Assembly: GCA_014529385.2 (NCBI GenBank)
Contig: CM043968.1
Location: 25,843,513 to 25,907,512, forward strand
Length of the DNA: 64,000 nt
Direction of reading: 5' to 3'
Source of the DNA: Adiantum capillus-veneris
Taxonomy: Eukaryota > Streptophyta > Polypodiopsida > Polypodiales > Pteridaceae
The translations under genes were made by a program, and so were the position numbers. The notes beneath the pieces are model-generated. The model did not search any database. It was given only the letters and a program-made list of their open reading frames with translations, and was not told where the DNA came from. Shown here piece after piece: positions 55,023-64,000 of the stretch. Position 1 is the stretch's first letter. Each line of letters opens with the position of its first letter.

Positions 55023-55194
55023 TTAAATGCGACAATCTCAGAGGCAAAGAGGAACGGAGTGTTGATTACTTAAGAGGAAGAGGAGATGTCAAGGGGTTGC
55101 GATTGGCATGTAAATTTTCATAACTTCCTTTTTGAGCTCCACATGATCACATTACTTTAGTAACTTTAAGTTTGTTTCAATTTTGTGGCTGCAG

Positions 55195-55938
55195 TATCAC
55201 AAATATGGAGCTTTGTGGTCGCATAGGAGACACTTTAGAGTGCAACGGATAGACGAACAAAAGGTCGCCTTTGATAGTGGTGTTAGGACAAGCTTCGTCC
55301 AAGAAAGTAGGAGTAGTTCCAGGGATGAGAACACAGAGACTAGCCAGCTTGAATACTTTGACTACATTCAAGACATCTTGAAGATTAGCTTTAGGAAGTT
55401 TGATATTTTTATCTTTGATGTCAAGTGGTTCAAAGTTATTACCAATGGCCCTAATGCAAATGTGCGCAAAGATAAGAGTTGATTGATTCAAGTGAACTCT
55501 AGGCGAGTGTGGACAGATGCGCGGGATACGTTCGTACTTCCGTAGCATTGTGAACAAGTTGTGTTCATAATAGATCCAGTATAGAGAGAAAATGATGAAA
55601 AAGATCTGTGTAAACCACGCTGGCTCTATATTGTTCAAGTTGCTCCACGGAGCAAGCAAGTGTATGAAGGATTGGAAGTTGAGGTCGAAGAGCTTCATGA
55701 ACAAAGTGTATGGCCGACGGCGGATGATGTAAATTTGGAGTTTAACCTGGAGGTCAGTGGTGAGTAGATGCCTGAACCTAGAGATGAGCTTTCAAATATT
55801 GAAGTTGATGCAGAGAGCGACGAAGAAGTGGAGTTTGATAACAAAGATGTAGAAGTACAGATTGAGATAGACATCTTTGGTGCATCAACTCTCATAAAAG
55901 ATGAGAGACTGACATTTTTGCTAGAAACCCTTTTGTAA
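55195..55938 (+). pseudogene. CACTA TNP2 transposase, DUF4216-type C-terminal region
   Basis: A probable intron ends GGCTGCAG at 55194. The exon reads YHKYGALWSHRRHFRVQRID, then EYFDYIQDILKISFRKFDIF and FDVKWFKV, the DUF4216 pattern. After a stop come VNSRRVWTDARDTFVLP, VFIIDPVYRE and an acidic tail ending TAA at 55936-55938. One more in-frame TAG is near 55766. Confidence 0.8.
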
Positions 55939-56058
55939 ATTTCTTTTAATTAGTCTACAATATTGGATAGATTTAATGAGTTGTGTTGCAACTTTGTTTT
56001 TTTGTTATTTGCATTGCTTAAGCTTTTCTTTTATTAACTAACGTATTGTATCTGTAGC

Positions 56059-56850
56059 CATGGCCGATGACAACGATACATACTCTCCTAGTTTTAGTTT
56101 TCTTGTCACTCTGGTCAGCATGTCACCCAAGTAGATGGGCTCCTTTTTGTCACAGTTCACACCAGAGCCGGTTATTTACGCACAAAAACTTTGGACAGAT
56201 GGTTCATGTAGACCTACTACGGCCGTCCCAACGCCTAGGACTAGTGTGCCCCGAGTGTGCCCCCTACACCGATCGGACCTACACCTCAGTTTAGTGTGCC
56301 CCCTACATCGACGACTGGTTCATCTTCGAGGCGAGATAGCCGTCATTCTAGAGGTAGTGGTTGTTGTGATAGTGGTTCTACCAATACATCCACACCATGA
56401 GAGAGAGCATCCACCACTCTCTTCAGTACATATTTTACTAATTGGCACACCATGTACACCTTGGGGATCACATGAGCATGATCCTAGCAAGGTGTACAAG
56501 AGCATGGATGGGACTATTGTGATGGATAGGGTCAAAAAGGCCATGCGATAGAGCATTTGGAAGCTCTATACAATTTAGTTTGGCCAGTCTGCGATGGAGA
56601 CTTGGGATAATCAAGATGATGAAAGAAAGAATTACATCATCGAGGCCATTCATAGAGAGCACAGATCAACAGAAGGGTACGATCCAGTCTCAAATGACTG
56701 GATTTTGAGCGTGGCGATTTCCACAATGTCATATCATCGGTCAGAGGTGAGAGACAGGTACATGGGTGACAGCCCAAAGGCGGCATGGTTGGACGCAGAG
56801 AAGTGGACGCGGATTGCACAAGAAACACAAGATAACCGTGAGAGATTTTA
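56059..56850 (+). pseudogene. Second CACTA-associated ORF (plant transposase type)
   Basis: ATG 56059 opens MADDNDTYSPSFSFLV. Broken frames then give a Ser/Thr/Pro-rich region, EHDPSKVYKSMDGTIVMDRV (about 56475) and the best part, YIIEAIHREHRSTEGYDPVS to YMGDSPKAAWLDAEKWTRIA (56630-56810), ending in a QQRDASRARLES-like coiled end. It resembles the accessory DNA-binding protein often encoded beside TNP2. The assignment rests on position and style. Confidence 0.5.
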
Positions 56851-56917
56851 GCAGCAGAGAGATGCATCCAGAGCACGTTTGGAGTCTGCTTGAGCATCCA
56901 TCTTGGGAGTGGAGGCT

Positions 56918-57130
56918 ATTGGTTATGGTTATAGTATGGCAAGCAAATTATGTTTATGGTTTTTCAAATATGGTTTGGCAATCATGTTATGGTTATGGTT
57001 TGGCATTCAGGTGATGGTTATGGTTTTGCTATGATGGTATGGATGTTATGGTTATGGTATAACAAGCAGGCTATGGTTATGGTTATGGTATGGCAAGTGG
57101 GTTATGTTTATGGTTTTGCGATTTTCAATT
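56918..57130 (+). repeat. GGTTATGGTTTGGCA-type minisatellite (Gly/Tyr coding character)
   Basis: About eight imperfect copies of GTTATGGTTATGGTTTGGCA. In one frame they read G-Y-G-Y-G-L-A. The array directly follows the accessory ORF and may once have been its Gly/Tyr-rich C-terminus. Confidence 0.75.
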
Positions 57131-58992
57131 CATGTTTTAAATATGGCTAGAAAACCTTTATGCCATTGTACCTATGGTTTGGGAGTCGTCGACGTTATGG
57201 TTATGACTTTGGAAACTTGTCATGTTTAAGCTTTTGATTTTGTGGTTTTGTTATGCTTACAATTTTGCTAATCTGTACTCACTCGCTCTTTAGCGTCAAA
57301 CTATAGGTGGAGTGCGGTTGCTTGTGCACTCTTCCTTTGGGTAGAGAGGGCTGTTTCTACCTGCTGCAATACATGCAACATCAATTCTAGACCCTCTTTG
57401 CCAAATTTTTTTTGCAGGTTTTGCCGCTAGTACATGTATCAATATACGCATTATAATGCACCTTGGAATAGACGTCCGTATGGAAAAATTAATTTTTGGC
57501 ATCTATCCGACGGTGACTATACCAGTGCCTATACGGATGATATGATGTTGATGCCTATTCCACGCTGCTTATTCCATGGTTTTTTACTTATAAAGCAAGC
57601 TTTGAGTCATCGATATCCGCGTTGATTTTTGTGCAGCTTGTTGTAGTGAACTACAACTCTCATATTCTTCTCCTTTTTAATCACTCTTCCGAAACAACAC
57701 ATTATCAATGAGTCAAAAGCAAATAAAGCACTACCCTATTTACACATCACAAGAAAAAAATCTAGGAAGAATTTCATTCAAACGACGAAGATCCAGCTTC
57801 TCAAAAGGATTATCAAGTTCTACACCAAACCAGGGATTTCATTAACGTAATCACGATCGAGTGATTACGTCAATAACTTTAGTATTTACACAAAAAAGTC
57901 ACGTGATCATGTTAATTGTTAAGGTGACTTTGATTATGACCTGCAAAAACCTATAGAGCCGGTTAGCCCTCCGGGTGTTCCATTTTTCCCTGCGGGGCCC
58001 GTCGAGAAAATAAAAAAGCCCGGCGAGAATAGTAAATAGTGTGCTAACCGCGGTCTTTTATCTAGACAAATCCTTGGGGAGTGTATTCGAGTACCGGTTA
58101 TAGTCATCTCCTTGTGAATTGACCTAAGGTTACAGAGTCAAAGGTCCTTTTTTTGGGCCGAACGTGATTCTTAATTCGGTAACCACTTCTAAATTTTTTT
58201 AATTAATTTACCGACATAAAGGTACGAACCAAAAAAATTGAAAACTTGGAGAATCATGCTGATTGCGAATAAGCCATTGGTCCAAATGAGGGCTGTAATT
58301 GGTTTTAGAAGATGAGCATATGTAAATGACGAGTCGATAGTCAAGGGTCGGATGTCCTATACTAGTGTACCGGGCATATAAAGATCCTTGAAGTCTTGCA
58401 TTTGAGTTGATTTACACTTGTCACTCCACAATATAAGAGCTATAATCCTTGATTGGGTTAAAATAGCTTTGATATATTGAAATAGTTGCATGGGTGGGTT
58501 ACAATCCTTCACTGGGTACAAGTAGTCCTCAATTGAGTGATTATATTGAAGATTTATTTGCATTAGTTCATGCATTGGTTTATATAGAGAGTGCATTATG
58601 TATTACGATAGATTATTGATGCATGAAATGACCAATCATATATTTTATTGATTTCGCTTGTTTTTTTGTAGCAATTGAAATTAGATGTGTCTTATTGTTT
58701 GCAAATCAAAGTAGACATATAAAAAATCATAATAATAATAATTGCATAGAGAGATTCATAGCATTGTTATAGTTATTATGCCATGCATAGACTACATTGA
58801 AATGTGTATGGTTGCTCACAATATAGGTGATCGATATGTGGATTGACTAGAGTGCATTGAAAATCTCATATAGTGCATCATGGTTAATTTCATATTGGAT
58901 GGTTTTTAAATTATAATATATATTGAAAATTAGAAAAATGTTTCAAAAACTAAACATATGGTTCTTTCGTCTTCAGTTTTAATTTAAAAGCA
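57131..58992. other. Intergenic region between CACTA and hAT remnants
   Basis: Contains the inverted repeat at 57845-57870 and AT-rich DNA. A possible TAGTG CACTA end near 58037 has no partner, so no transposon boundary is called. No gene is seen. Confidence 0.5.
57845..57870. repeat. Perfect 10-bp-arm inverted repeat
   Basis: ACGTAATCAC and GTGATTACGT surround a 6-base GATCGA centre. Could form a hairpin or be a dimeric binding site; no adjoining gene suggests a role. Confidence 0.8.
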
Positions 58993-61202
58993 ATGGAGAA
59001 AAATGTGGGCACAAGTGGTACGAAGAAGCCAAAGAATAAAAAAGCTCCTGGAAAAGAGTGGGATTATGCTCACAACATATGCGGCCGATATATGGAGTGG
59101 CAATGTAAATTTTGTCACACAACAAAATCAGGCGGTGCACCAAGTATTAGGGATCATTTTTTGGGTAGCGCTAAAAAGAGTTGTAAGAAATGTGAACATC
59201 CTCAGGCACCTGCAGTTGCAAAGTGTTTGAGAGAAGAGCTCGCAAAAAAGGGTGACAAGAGACAACAGATATATAGCTCTGTGGCTTTGAGTCAAGAGTT
59301 CCCATAGCCAAATATTAACTCTGTAGATCCTGTAGTGACGCCAACTAACCTTGAGAACAACCTGCGCAAGGAGAGGAAATTTCAGGTAGTATTTCTGTTA
59401 AACGTCACAATGAAGGTGGACTTTGTCAAATGCGTCAAAAATCATTACATCAAAGCTTTTGAGTTTAGTCTCTAGAAGAAGCACAAACTGCAATCGCCAA
59501 AGCAATATTCTTTACTGGAAGTGCTTTGGTCATGGTAGATAGCAATCATTGGAAGGCTGCTTGGAAGAAAATCGATGAGTTTGGTCCAGGATTTTCAGCT
59601 TCTTCTTATCACACGATAAGAAATGTTTTCTTGGACAAATGTTACATCGAAGTCAAAGAGCGTGTTGGCAAAATAATACTTGGGAATATTTTGTTTTCAG
59701 GATGTACGATTGTGAGTGATGGTTGGTTAAATGTTCAGAGAAGACCGTTGATCAATATAATGCTGGTTTGTCCAAGTGAAGATAAAGGCGATTGATAATT
59801 CTGGTGCAATTAAAAGTAGCAAATACATTTTTGAGGTCTTGATTAACGTAATTAAAGAAATTGGTGCTAAACATGTCATTGAAGTAGTCATGGACAACGC
59901 AAAGAATTGTAGAAACATCAGTAAATTAATAAAGAAGTACTTTCTACACATTTTTGCCAATGGTTGTAATATGCACAATTTAAACTTGGTGCTGAAAGAT
60001 TGATACACTAGAAAACAAATAATAGATACAGCACGTCAGGTTGTGAAATTTATCTTGAAATGACAAAGAGTGCTCGATTTGTATAGGATGCGCCTGACAG
60101 TGATGTTGAAACTTCCTGCTGAAACTCGGTTCTGCACACACTTTTATACCTTGGAATCACTTCTCCGTAATAAGTACGTTGTTATTGACACATTTAATTG
60201 CGCGGCCTTTGATGAATGGCAGCTTGAGCAGAAAGAAGAAGTGAAAGATAAAATTACATGTCTACGTGGCAATGTAAACACGGTTGCTTGGTGGAGGAGT
60301 GTAATGGATGCATACCATGTAATGATGCCCGTTATGTTTGCGATCCACAATCTTGATCAAAGGGCGCTAAACTTGGGCTAAGTGTGGATGACATGGTGGT
60401 CAGTCCAACAGAGTCTTGAAAATTGTGAAGAGATGAAAGAGTTTGTAGTAGATAAGGAGTGGCGATTACCATTCTCTGACAAGTAACGAAAAATTTTGGC
60501 TAAGTATTTTCATGCAAGGTGGAAGAGCGCTCATAGTCCACTCCATAGTGTTGCTTACATGCTCGATCCAGAGTATTGAAATTTAGATCTGATGTCCAAT
60601 ACAAAGGTGGTAAGCGATTTCTATCACGTGGTCAATACGTTCTACTCCAAGTTCACGACCGAATTGATTGCCTCAAAGAAATGAGTGCATTTAGATTAAA
60701 AATAAAAGAAATGAGTGCATTTAGATTAAAAATAAAACCTTTTGCAAATTATTTTGTACAGGTAATGACAAAAGAGCAACCTGCATGGAAGTGGTGGATG
60801 ATGAATGGTGGAGAGCATTACTCTACCTTACGTCCCCTTGCAATGAAAGTACTCGCACAATGTGCAGCAAACTCAAGTTCAGAGATAAATTGGAGTATGT
60901 ACAAGTATGTTCACAGCACTATTCGCAACAGACTATTAGCAAACAGAGCAGAAAATTTAGTATATATGTTTTGCAACGAAAAGATATTGAATCACATCGA
61001 AAGTGCTGGCTACGAGGAGAAAATGCCAATCTGGTTGTATGTTTGTCAAAACGAAGATGAAGAAGAGTTCAATGTTGGTGTATCTCAATACACTATAGAC
61101 GAAATAGAAGAGAATTTGATAATAGATGTGGAGGTTGAATTACAAGGAGAACCACAACACTCAGACTTAGAACCAGATAACAACTCAATAGATTCAATAT
61201 AG
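58993..61202 (+). pseudogene. hAT-superfamily transposase (BED finger, DUF659, C-terminal dimerisation)
   Basis: ATG 58993 opens a BED-type zinc finger (EWDYAHNICGRYMEWQCKFC, with HFLG and KKCEH after it). Then, broken by a TAG at about 59305 and shifts, come the DUF659 region (FSASSYHTIRNVFLDKC, GCTIVSDGWLNVQRRPLIN, EVVMDNAKNC; 59570-59920), a central region (ETRFCTHFYTLESLLRNK, about 60120) and the dimerisation region (AWKWWMMNGGEHYSTLRPLA, SSEINWSMYKYVHSTIRNRL; 60785-60940), ending TAG 61200-61202. Frameshifts lie near 59780 and 60575, with in-frame stops at about 60001 and 60061. No terminal repeats were identified. Confidence 0.88.
60677..60736 (+). repeat. 30-bp in-frame duplication in the hAT pseudogene
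   Basis: AGAAATGAGTGCATTTAGAT and the following 10 bases occur twice in a row, duplicating the residues EMSAFRLKIK without changing frame. Confidence 0.95.
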
Positions 61203-61314
61203 CTTGAGAGTAGAACGAGTAAATATCAAAAACCATTGTAAAAGACCTTATATTCAAATGTGTTTTGAGTAACTACAATGCTTCATATTTGCAATAGTAC
61301 ATAGTTTGTCGATC

Positions 61315-61962
61315 TCAATTGTGTTTCCCTGAAGCAGCATCTTGCTCATCAAAAAAATTTCTAATTGTGCTAGGGATATCTGGGTGTGCTTGCTTGAATT
61401 TATATTCGTTTGTCATGCCAAACATAATATATATTCCTTGTGGAATATCTTGTGAGCAGATTGCGCATCGACTACTGTTTTGCATTAAACGAATAAGCCA
61501 AACTAAATGATAATAATGACCACATGTCAATGTTAAATATCCACTCCATCCATCAAAATTCTTGTAGCAAACTGGACATTGGGAAGATGAGGATGCATCT
61601 GAAGTAGACGAGGGAACCAAATCCGGATGCATGACAAGGTGGTTGATGTGTGTCCCTTGTACAGGTGTTGGATTCACTCGTTGTGTCAGATTTTGAATGT
61701 CCTGACTTAAGCGGTGAATGCTTTTCTCCATCCAGACTTGTGAGGATTGGGGTGTCTGGGTGGCTATAGAAAGCCGTGTTATTTTTGCATCTTTCTTTGC
61801 CGACTGTGTCATGTAAATATCCTTGTCTCTTTTTAACTGTAGGTCGGCGCCTTCCACTATCAATGCCGACTCATCTCGGGTGAAAGTGACACAACTCTCC
61901 CTTAAATCATAAGTGGCAACAGTTGTCTCCTTTGACGAGAAGTCTACTGGTCGCTGTTGCAC
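61315..61962 (-). CDS. RING-type zinc finger protein, one metal ligand replaced
   Basis: 215 codons on the minus strand, clean to TAA. The N-terminal half is hydrophilic with a probable short coiled coil (VWMEKSIHRLSQDIQNLTQR). The RING region near residues 125-175 reads CPVC, then LTCGHYYHLVW, then CAICSQDIPQG. Ligands C-x2-C, C-x-H-x2-H and C-x2-C are present, but the sixth position, usually Cys after the second His, is Trp. A RING would normally bind an E2 for ubiquitin transfer. The C-terminal YKFKQAHPDIPSTIRNFFDE is open. The frame may continue upstream through an intron or stops. It lies on the same strand as the kinase remnant at 62870, possibly one locus. It could be a gene or an early pseudogene. 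Confidence 0.6.
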   Translation of the reverse strand: MQQRPVDFSSKETTVATYDLRESCVTFTRDESALIVEGADLQLKRDKDIYMTQSAKKDAKITRLSIATQTPQSSQVWMEKSIHRLSQDIQNLTQRVNPTPVQGTHINHLVMHPDLVPSSTSDASSSSQCPVCYKNFDGWSGYLTLTCGHYYHLVWLIRLMQNSSRCAICSQDIPQGIYIMFGMTNEYKFKQAHPDIPSTIRNFFDEQDAASGKHN

Positions 61963-62108
61963 AAAGTGAACATATAATATTTTTACAAAATATAGCGTAG
62001 ATCTGCATTGTGCAAGGGATGGCCATAAATCTCCAAATAAATCCTCTCAGCATTTTCTTTGATTACATCATGGTTGCACTTCGAAACTTTTCACCTTCCT
62101 TTCTTGAT

Positions 62109-62348
62109 CTATGCGTCCTCGCATGGCCATATATTCTTGATCATGTCCTTTGTCACTTCTTTATTGATCTCTTTCCATTGCATGTGGTTTGGATTTTCCC
62201 ACTTTGAGAGTCGTCGAGCAGTACGCATCGCTTGTTGTGCCGACATGCCGTGTGCCGGAGACTTCATGCATTGAAATGCATTAACAGCTGCTTGTTGTTG
62301 ATCATCGGGCAATGATTGGGTGCCAATATCTTTTTCTTCATCGGCCAT
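62109..62348 (-). CDS. Small hypothetical ORF between RING and kinase
   Basis: 79 codons, MADEEKDIGTQSLPDD to IKNIWPCEDA. The downstream sequence in the same frame stays protein-like after the stop (CNHDVIKENAERIYLEIYGH), pointing to a longer broken gene or an exon of the RING locus. No domain is recognised. Confidence 0.4.
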   Translation of the reverse strand: MADEEKDIGTQSLPDDQQQAAVNAFQCMKSPAHGMSAQQAMRTARRLSKWENPNHMQWKEINKEVTKDMIKNIWPCEDA

Positions 62349-62869
62349 TTTCTCTTAGAAATGTAGTCAATAGATAGACAAATATTCAATATCATTGGCA
62401 AATATATATTCTCACGATTCAACAGTCTCACAGATGCAGAATATAGCAACTTCTCGTTCACAGGGAACGTGCGTGAAATCCACTAAATCAAACCACAACA
62501 AATGCGACTAATTGAACCATAAGGCAAATTTGAAATACTGACAGTTAAATGACAAATTTAAAATGACTAAAGAAAATTGACTCAATTAGGTGAACCACTT
62601 CAAACCAGATAATACACTTCAATAAAAAATAGAATACCCTGGACAAGACATATGTATATCATAGAAATGTTTAAATCGGATAAAATGATGGTGCAAGTTC
62701 AACAAGTGGACATTGGACAGGGTTAGGGTCTGTCTTTAAATGTTCTTTGAAAAATATCAACACGTTAGAAGCATTCCTTCTTTGTTCCCACTCTTTAACT
62801 TCATCCAACAATCTACTTTAATTCGAATACGCCTCATAACATCTTCGTCCAGGTAGTGAAAAACTTCTT
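62349..62869. other. Stretch without recognised features
   Basis: AT-rich, possibly an intron or spacer of the minus-strand kinase/RING locus. Confidence 0.4.
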
Positions 62870-64000
62870 CTAGAAAATAAACATTTTTGGTTGCACTCCA
62901 AAAATCTGCCAGCATGTCGAATAGGTAGCCCAATGCATAAATGTCACTCGCTTTTGTGTATGCATCTGTGCACCGTGGATCATATATTTCGGGAGCAATC
63001 GCTTAGCCATCTCGGCATTCCCTGCTCTCTGTGCATCCAAAACTACTTCATCCGACTGTGCGCTTGGATGCAGATAATTATTTGTTGCACGCTTAGCTGG
63101 TGTTCTCAGCATCATACCCCAATCAATGATGCCAATGCGGGGTTTATTGGCGCGAGAAAAGTCCAACATTATGTTGAACGGGTGCAGGTCACTGTGCACT
63201 ATACCGGTCGAGTGGACAGCCGCAACGCCGTCGATTAAGGTGTAACAAATGGCTGGCATCTTCTCGATCACTGCTTTGATCCGCACCATGTCTATCTCGC
63301 TTACAGGAAGATTTGCTACAGGCAATGACCTCCAGCCATGTTGTAGCATGTGCATGTGTTGGCTGAACAATCCGTGAGCGAAAGGTAAGCGATACATCAT
63401 GTCACCCACGATACCCCGATTGTAGTATGGGAATATCGTGATTCAAAGATCTTTGGTAGTAAACCCAATGCACCTTACAATGGAAGGGTGAAGGGTTTGC
63501 ATTCCTTACTCTGTCTGAAAGCTGTCAAATTTTGCCTCACTCCCTCCCTTGTAACATTTTTCCACATATATAATGTGGTCTAGAAAAAATGAGATGCCTT
63601 TGATGGTGTACAATGTGCACACACCGAAGGAGCCGGCTCCAATCCTCATACCTTCTACCAAGGCTTTGTGAGGGATGCCGACAAGATGAGCGCACTTTGC
63701 ATTCAAAGCAGTGCACATGATTGTGTCGGTGCCGTTGGCATCAAATCGACCTCCCAAAGCTGCTTGCGCATCTTGGGCCATCTTCAATCTCTTGGGTAAG
63801 ACTGCTTGGTCCTGCGCTTTCACATGCTTCCTCTTTACCTTCTGTTCTTCCCATAATTTATCCCAGAGCTCTAATTTTGATATGTCGCAGGAAAATGGGA
63901 TATCTTCCTTTAAGTCTCTGCAACATACTTTCATATTGCCCAACACTGTCCTAACCTTGTGGTGGGGGTCAAATTCTTGTATCCCTAGTAGAAGCAACAA
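62870..64000 (-). pseudogene. Protein kinase-like gene, broken by two in-frame stops, runs off the window
   Basis: On the minus strand from 64000: a hydrophilic N-terminus (LEKLWEEQKVKRKHV-like), then MRIGAGSFGVCTLY (Gly loop, about 63650) and IYVEKCYKGG (possible ATP-binding Lys). TAA at 63508-63506, the same frame continues MQTLHPSIVRCIGF, then TGA, then PYYNRGIVGDMMYRL. The catalytic part reads GIVHSDLHPFNIML (Asp and Asn kept, HRD changed to HSD) and GIIDWGMM (DFG changed to DWG), at about 63200-63110. The ORF ends at 62870. The HxDLHPxN and IDWG pairing recalls atypical kinases and phosphotransferases. The stops suggest a pseudogene, unless they lie in a short intron. Confidence 0.75.

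Noticed and set aside
58030-58045. CACTA transposon terminus at TAGTGTGCTAA
   Set aside because: No matching CACTA start with a 3-bp TSD was found upstream of the transposase, so the end is unsupported.

Overview
This window is nuclear DNA of a land plant. The evidence is plant-type LTR retrotransposons (a chromodomain Ty3/gypsy, primer-binding sites matching initiator-Met and Asp tRNAs, a copia gag), CACTA, MULE and hAT transposase remnants, teloboxes of the AAACCCTAA type, and a GT-AG intron-containing gene. The low gene density and deep nesting suggest a large, repeat-rich genome. A fern or lycophyte would fit, but this is inference; nothing seen fixes the lineage.

Layout. 1-3185: 3' end of a chromoviral gypsy element (RNase H, integrase, chromodomain, 3' LTR). 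3190-10100: a reverse-oriented RT fragment and a forward gag/protease gypsy element, each split by a solo LTR of one family; the two solo LTRs lie in opposite orientation and each has its own target-site duplication (TSD). 11878-13440: the only convincing host gene, an alpha/beta-hydrolase with one visible intron. 16331-28521: a gypsy element with intact outer LTRs and a perfect 5-bp TSD, whose interior is a scrambled mosaic of gag and LTR pieces in both orientations. 28527-30045: copia remnant. 30220-32755: several degenerate tandem repeats. 32756-43500: a non-autonomous gypsy-like element coding for Gag, protease and an unusual W-x-P-K repeat domain but no RT or integrase. Its leader carries repeated 24-bp palindromes, and it has picked up an intron-free piece of a DEAD-box RNA helicase. 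43610-46400: MULE transposase pseudogene split by a solo LTR. 46400-52225: non-coding DNA with minisatellites, a 280-bp duplication and a tandem array of about 305 bp. 52925-57240: CACTA (TNP2-type) remnant. 58993-61202: hAT transposase pseudogene. 61315-64000 (minus strand): RING-finger ORF, small ORF and a broken protein kinase.

Most coding sequence is mobile-element debris with stops and frameshifts. The most unusual part is the 32.8-43.5 kb element. Each palindrome can fold as a 10-bp stem with a self-complementary CGCG loop, a geometry like known retroviral RNA dimerisation signals, and a conserved half-site occurs in the LTRs of two related elements. All coordinates, repeats and TSDs were read by eye; no alignment or database search was run.
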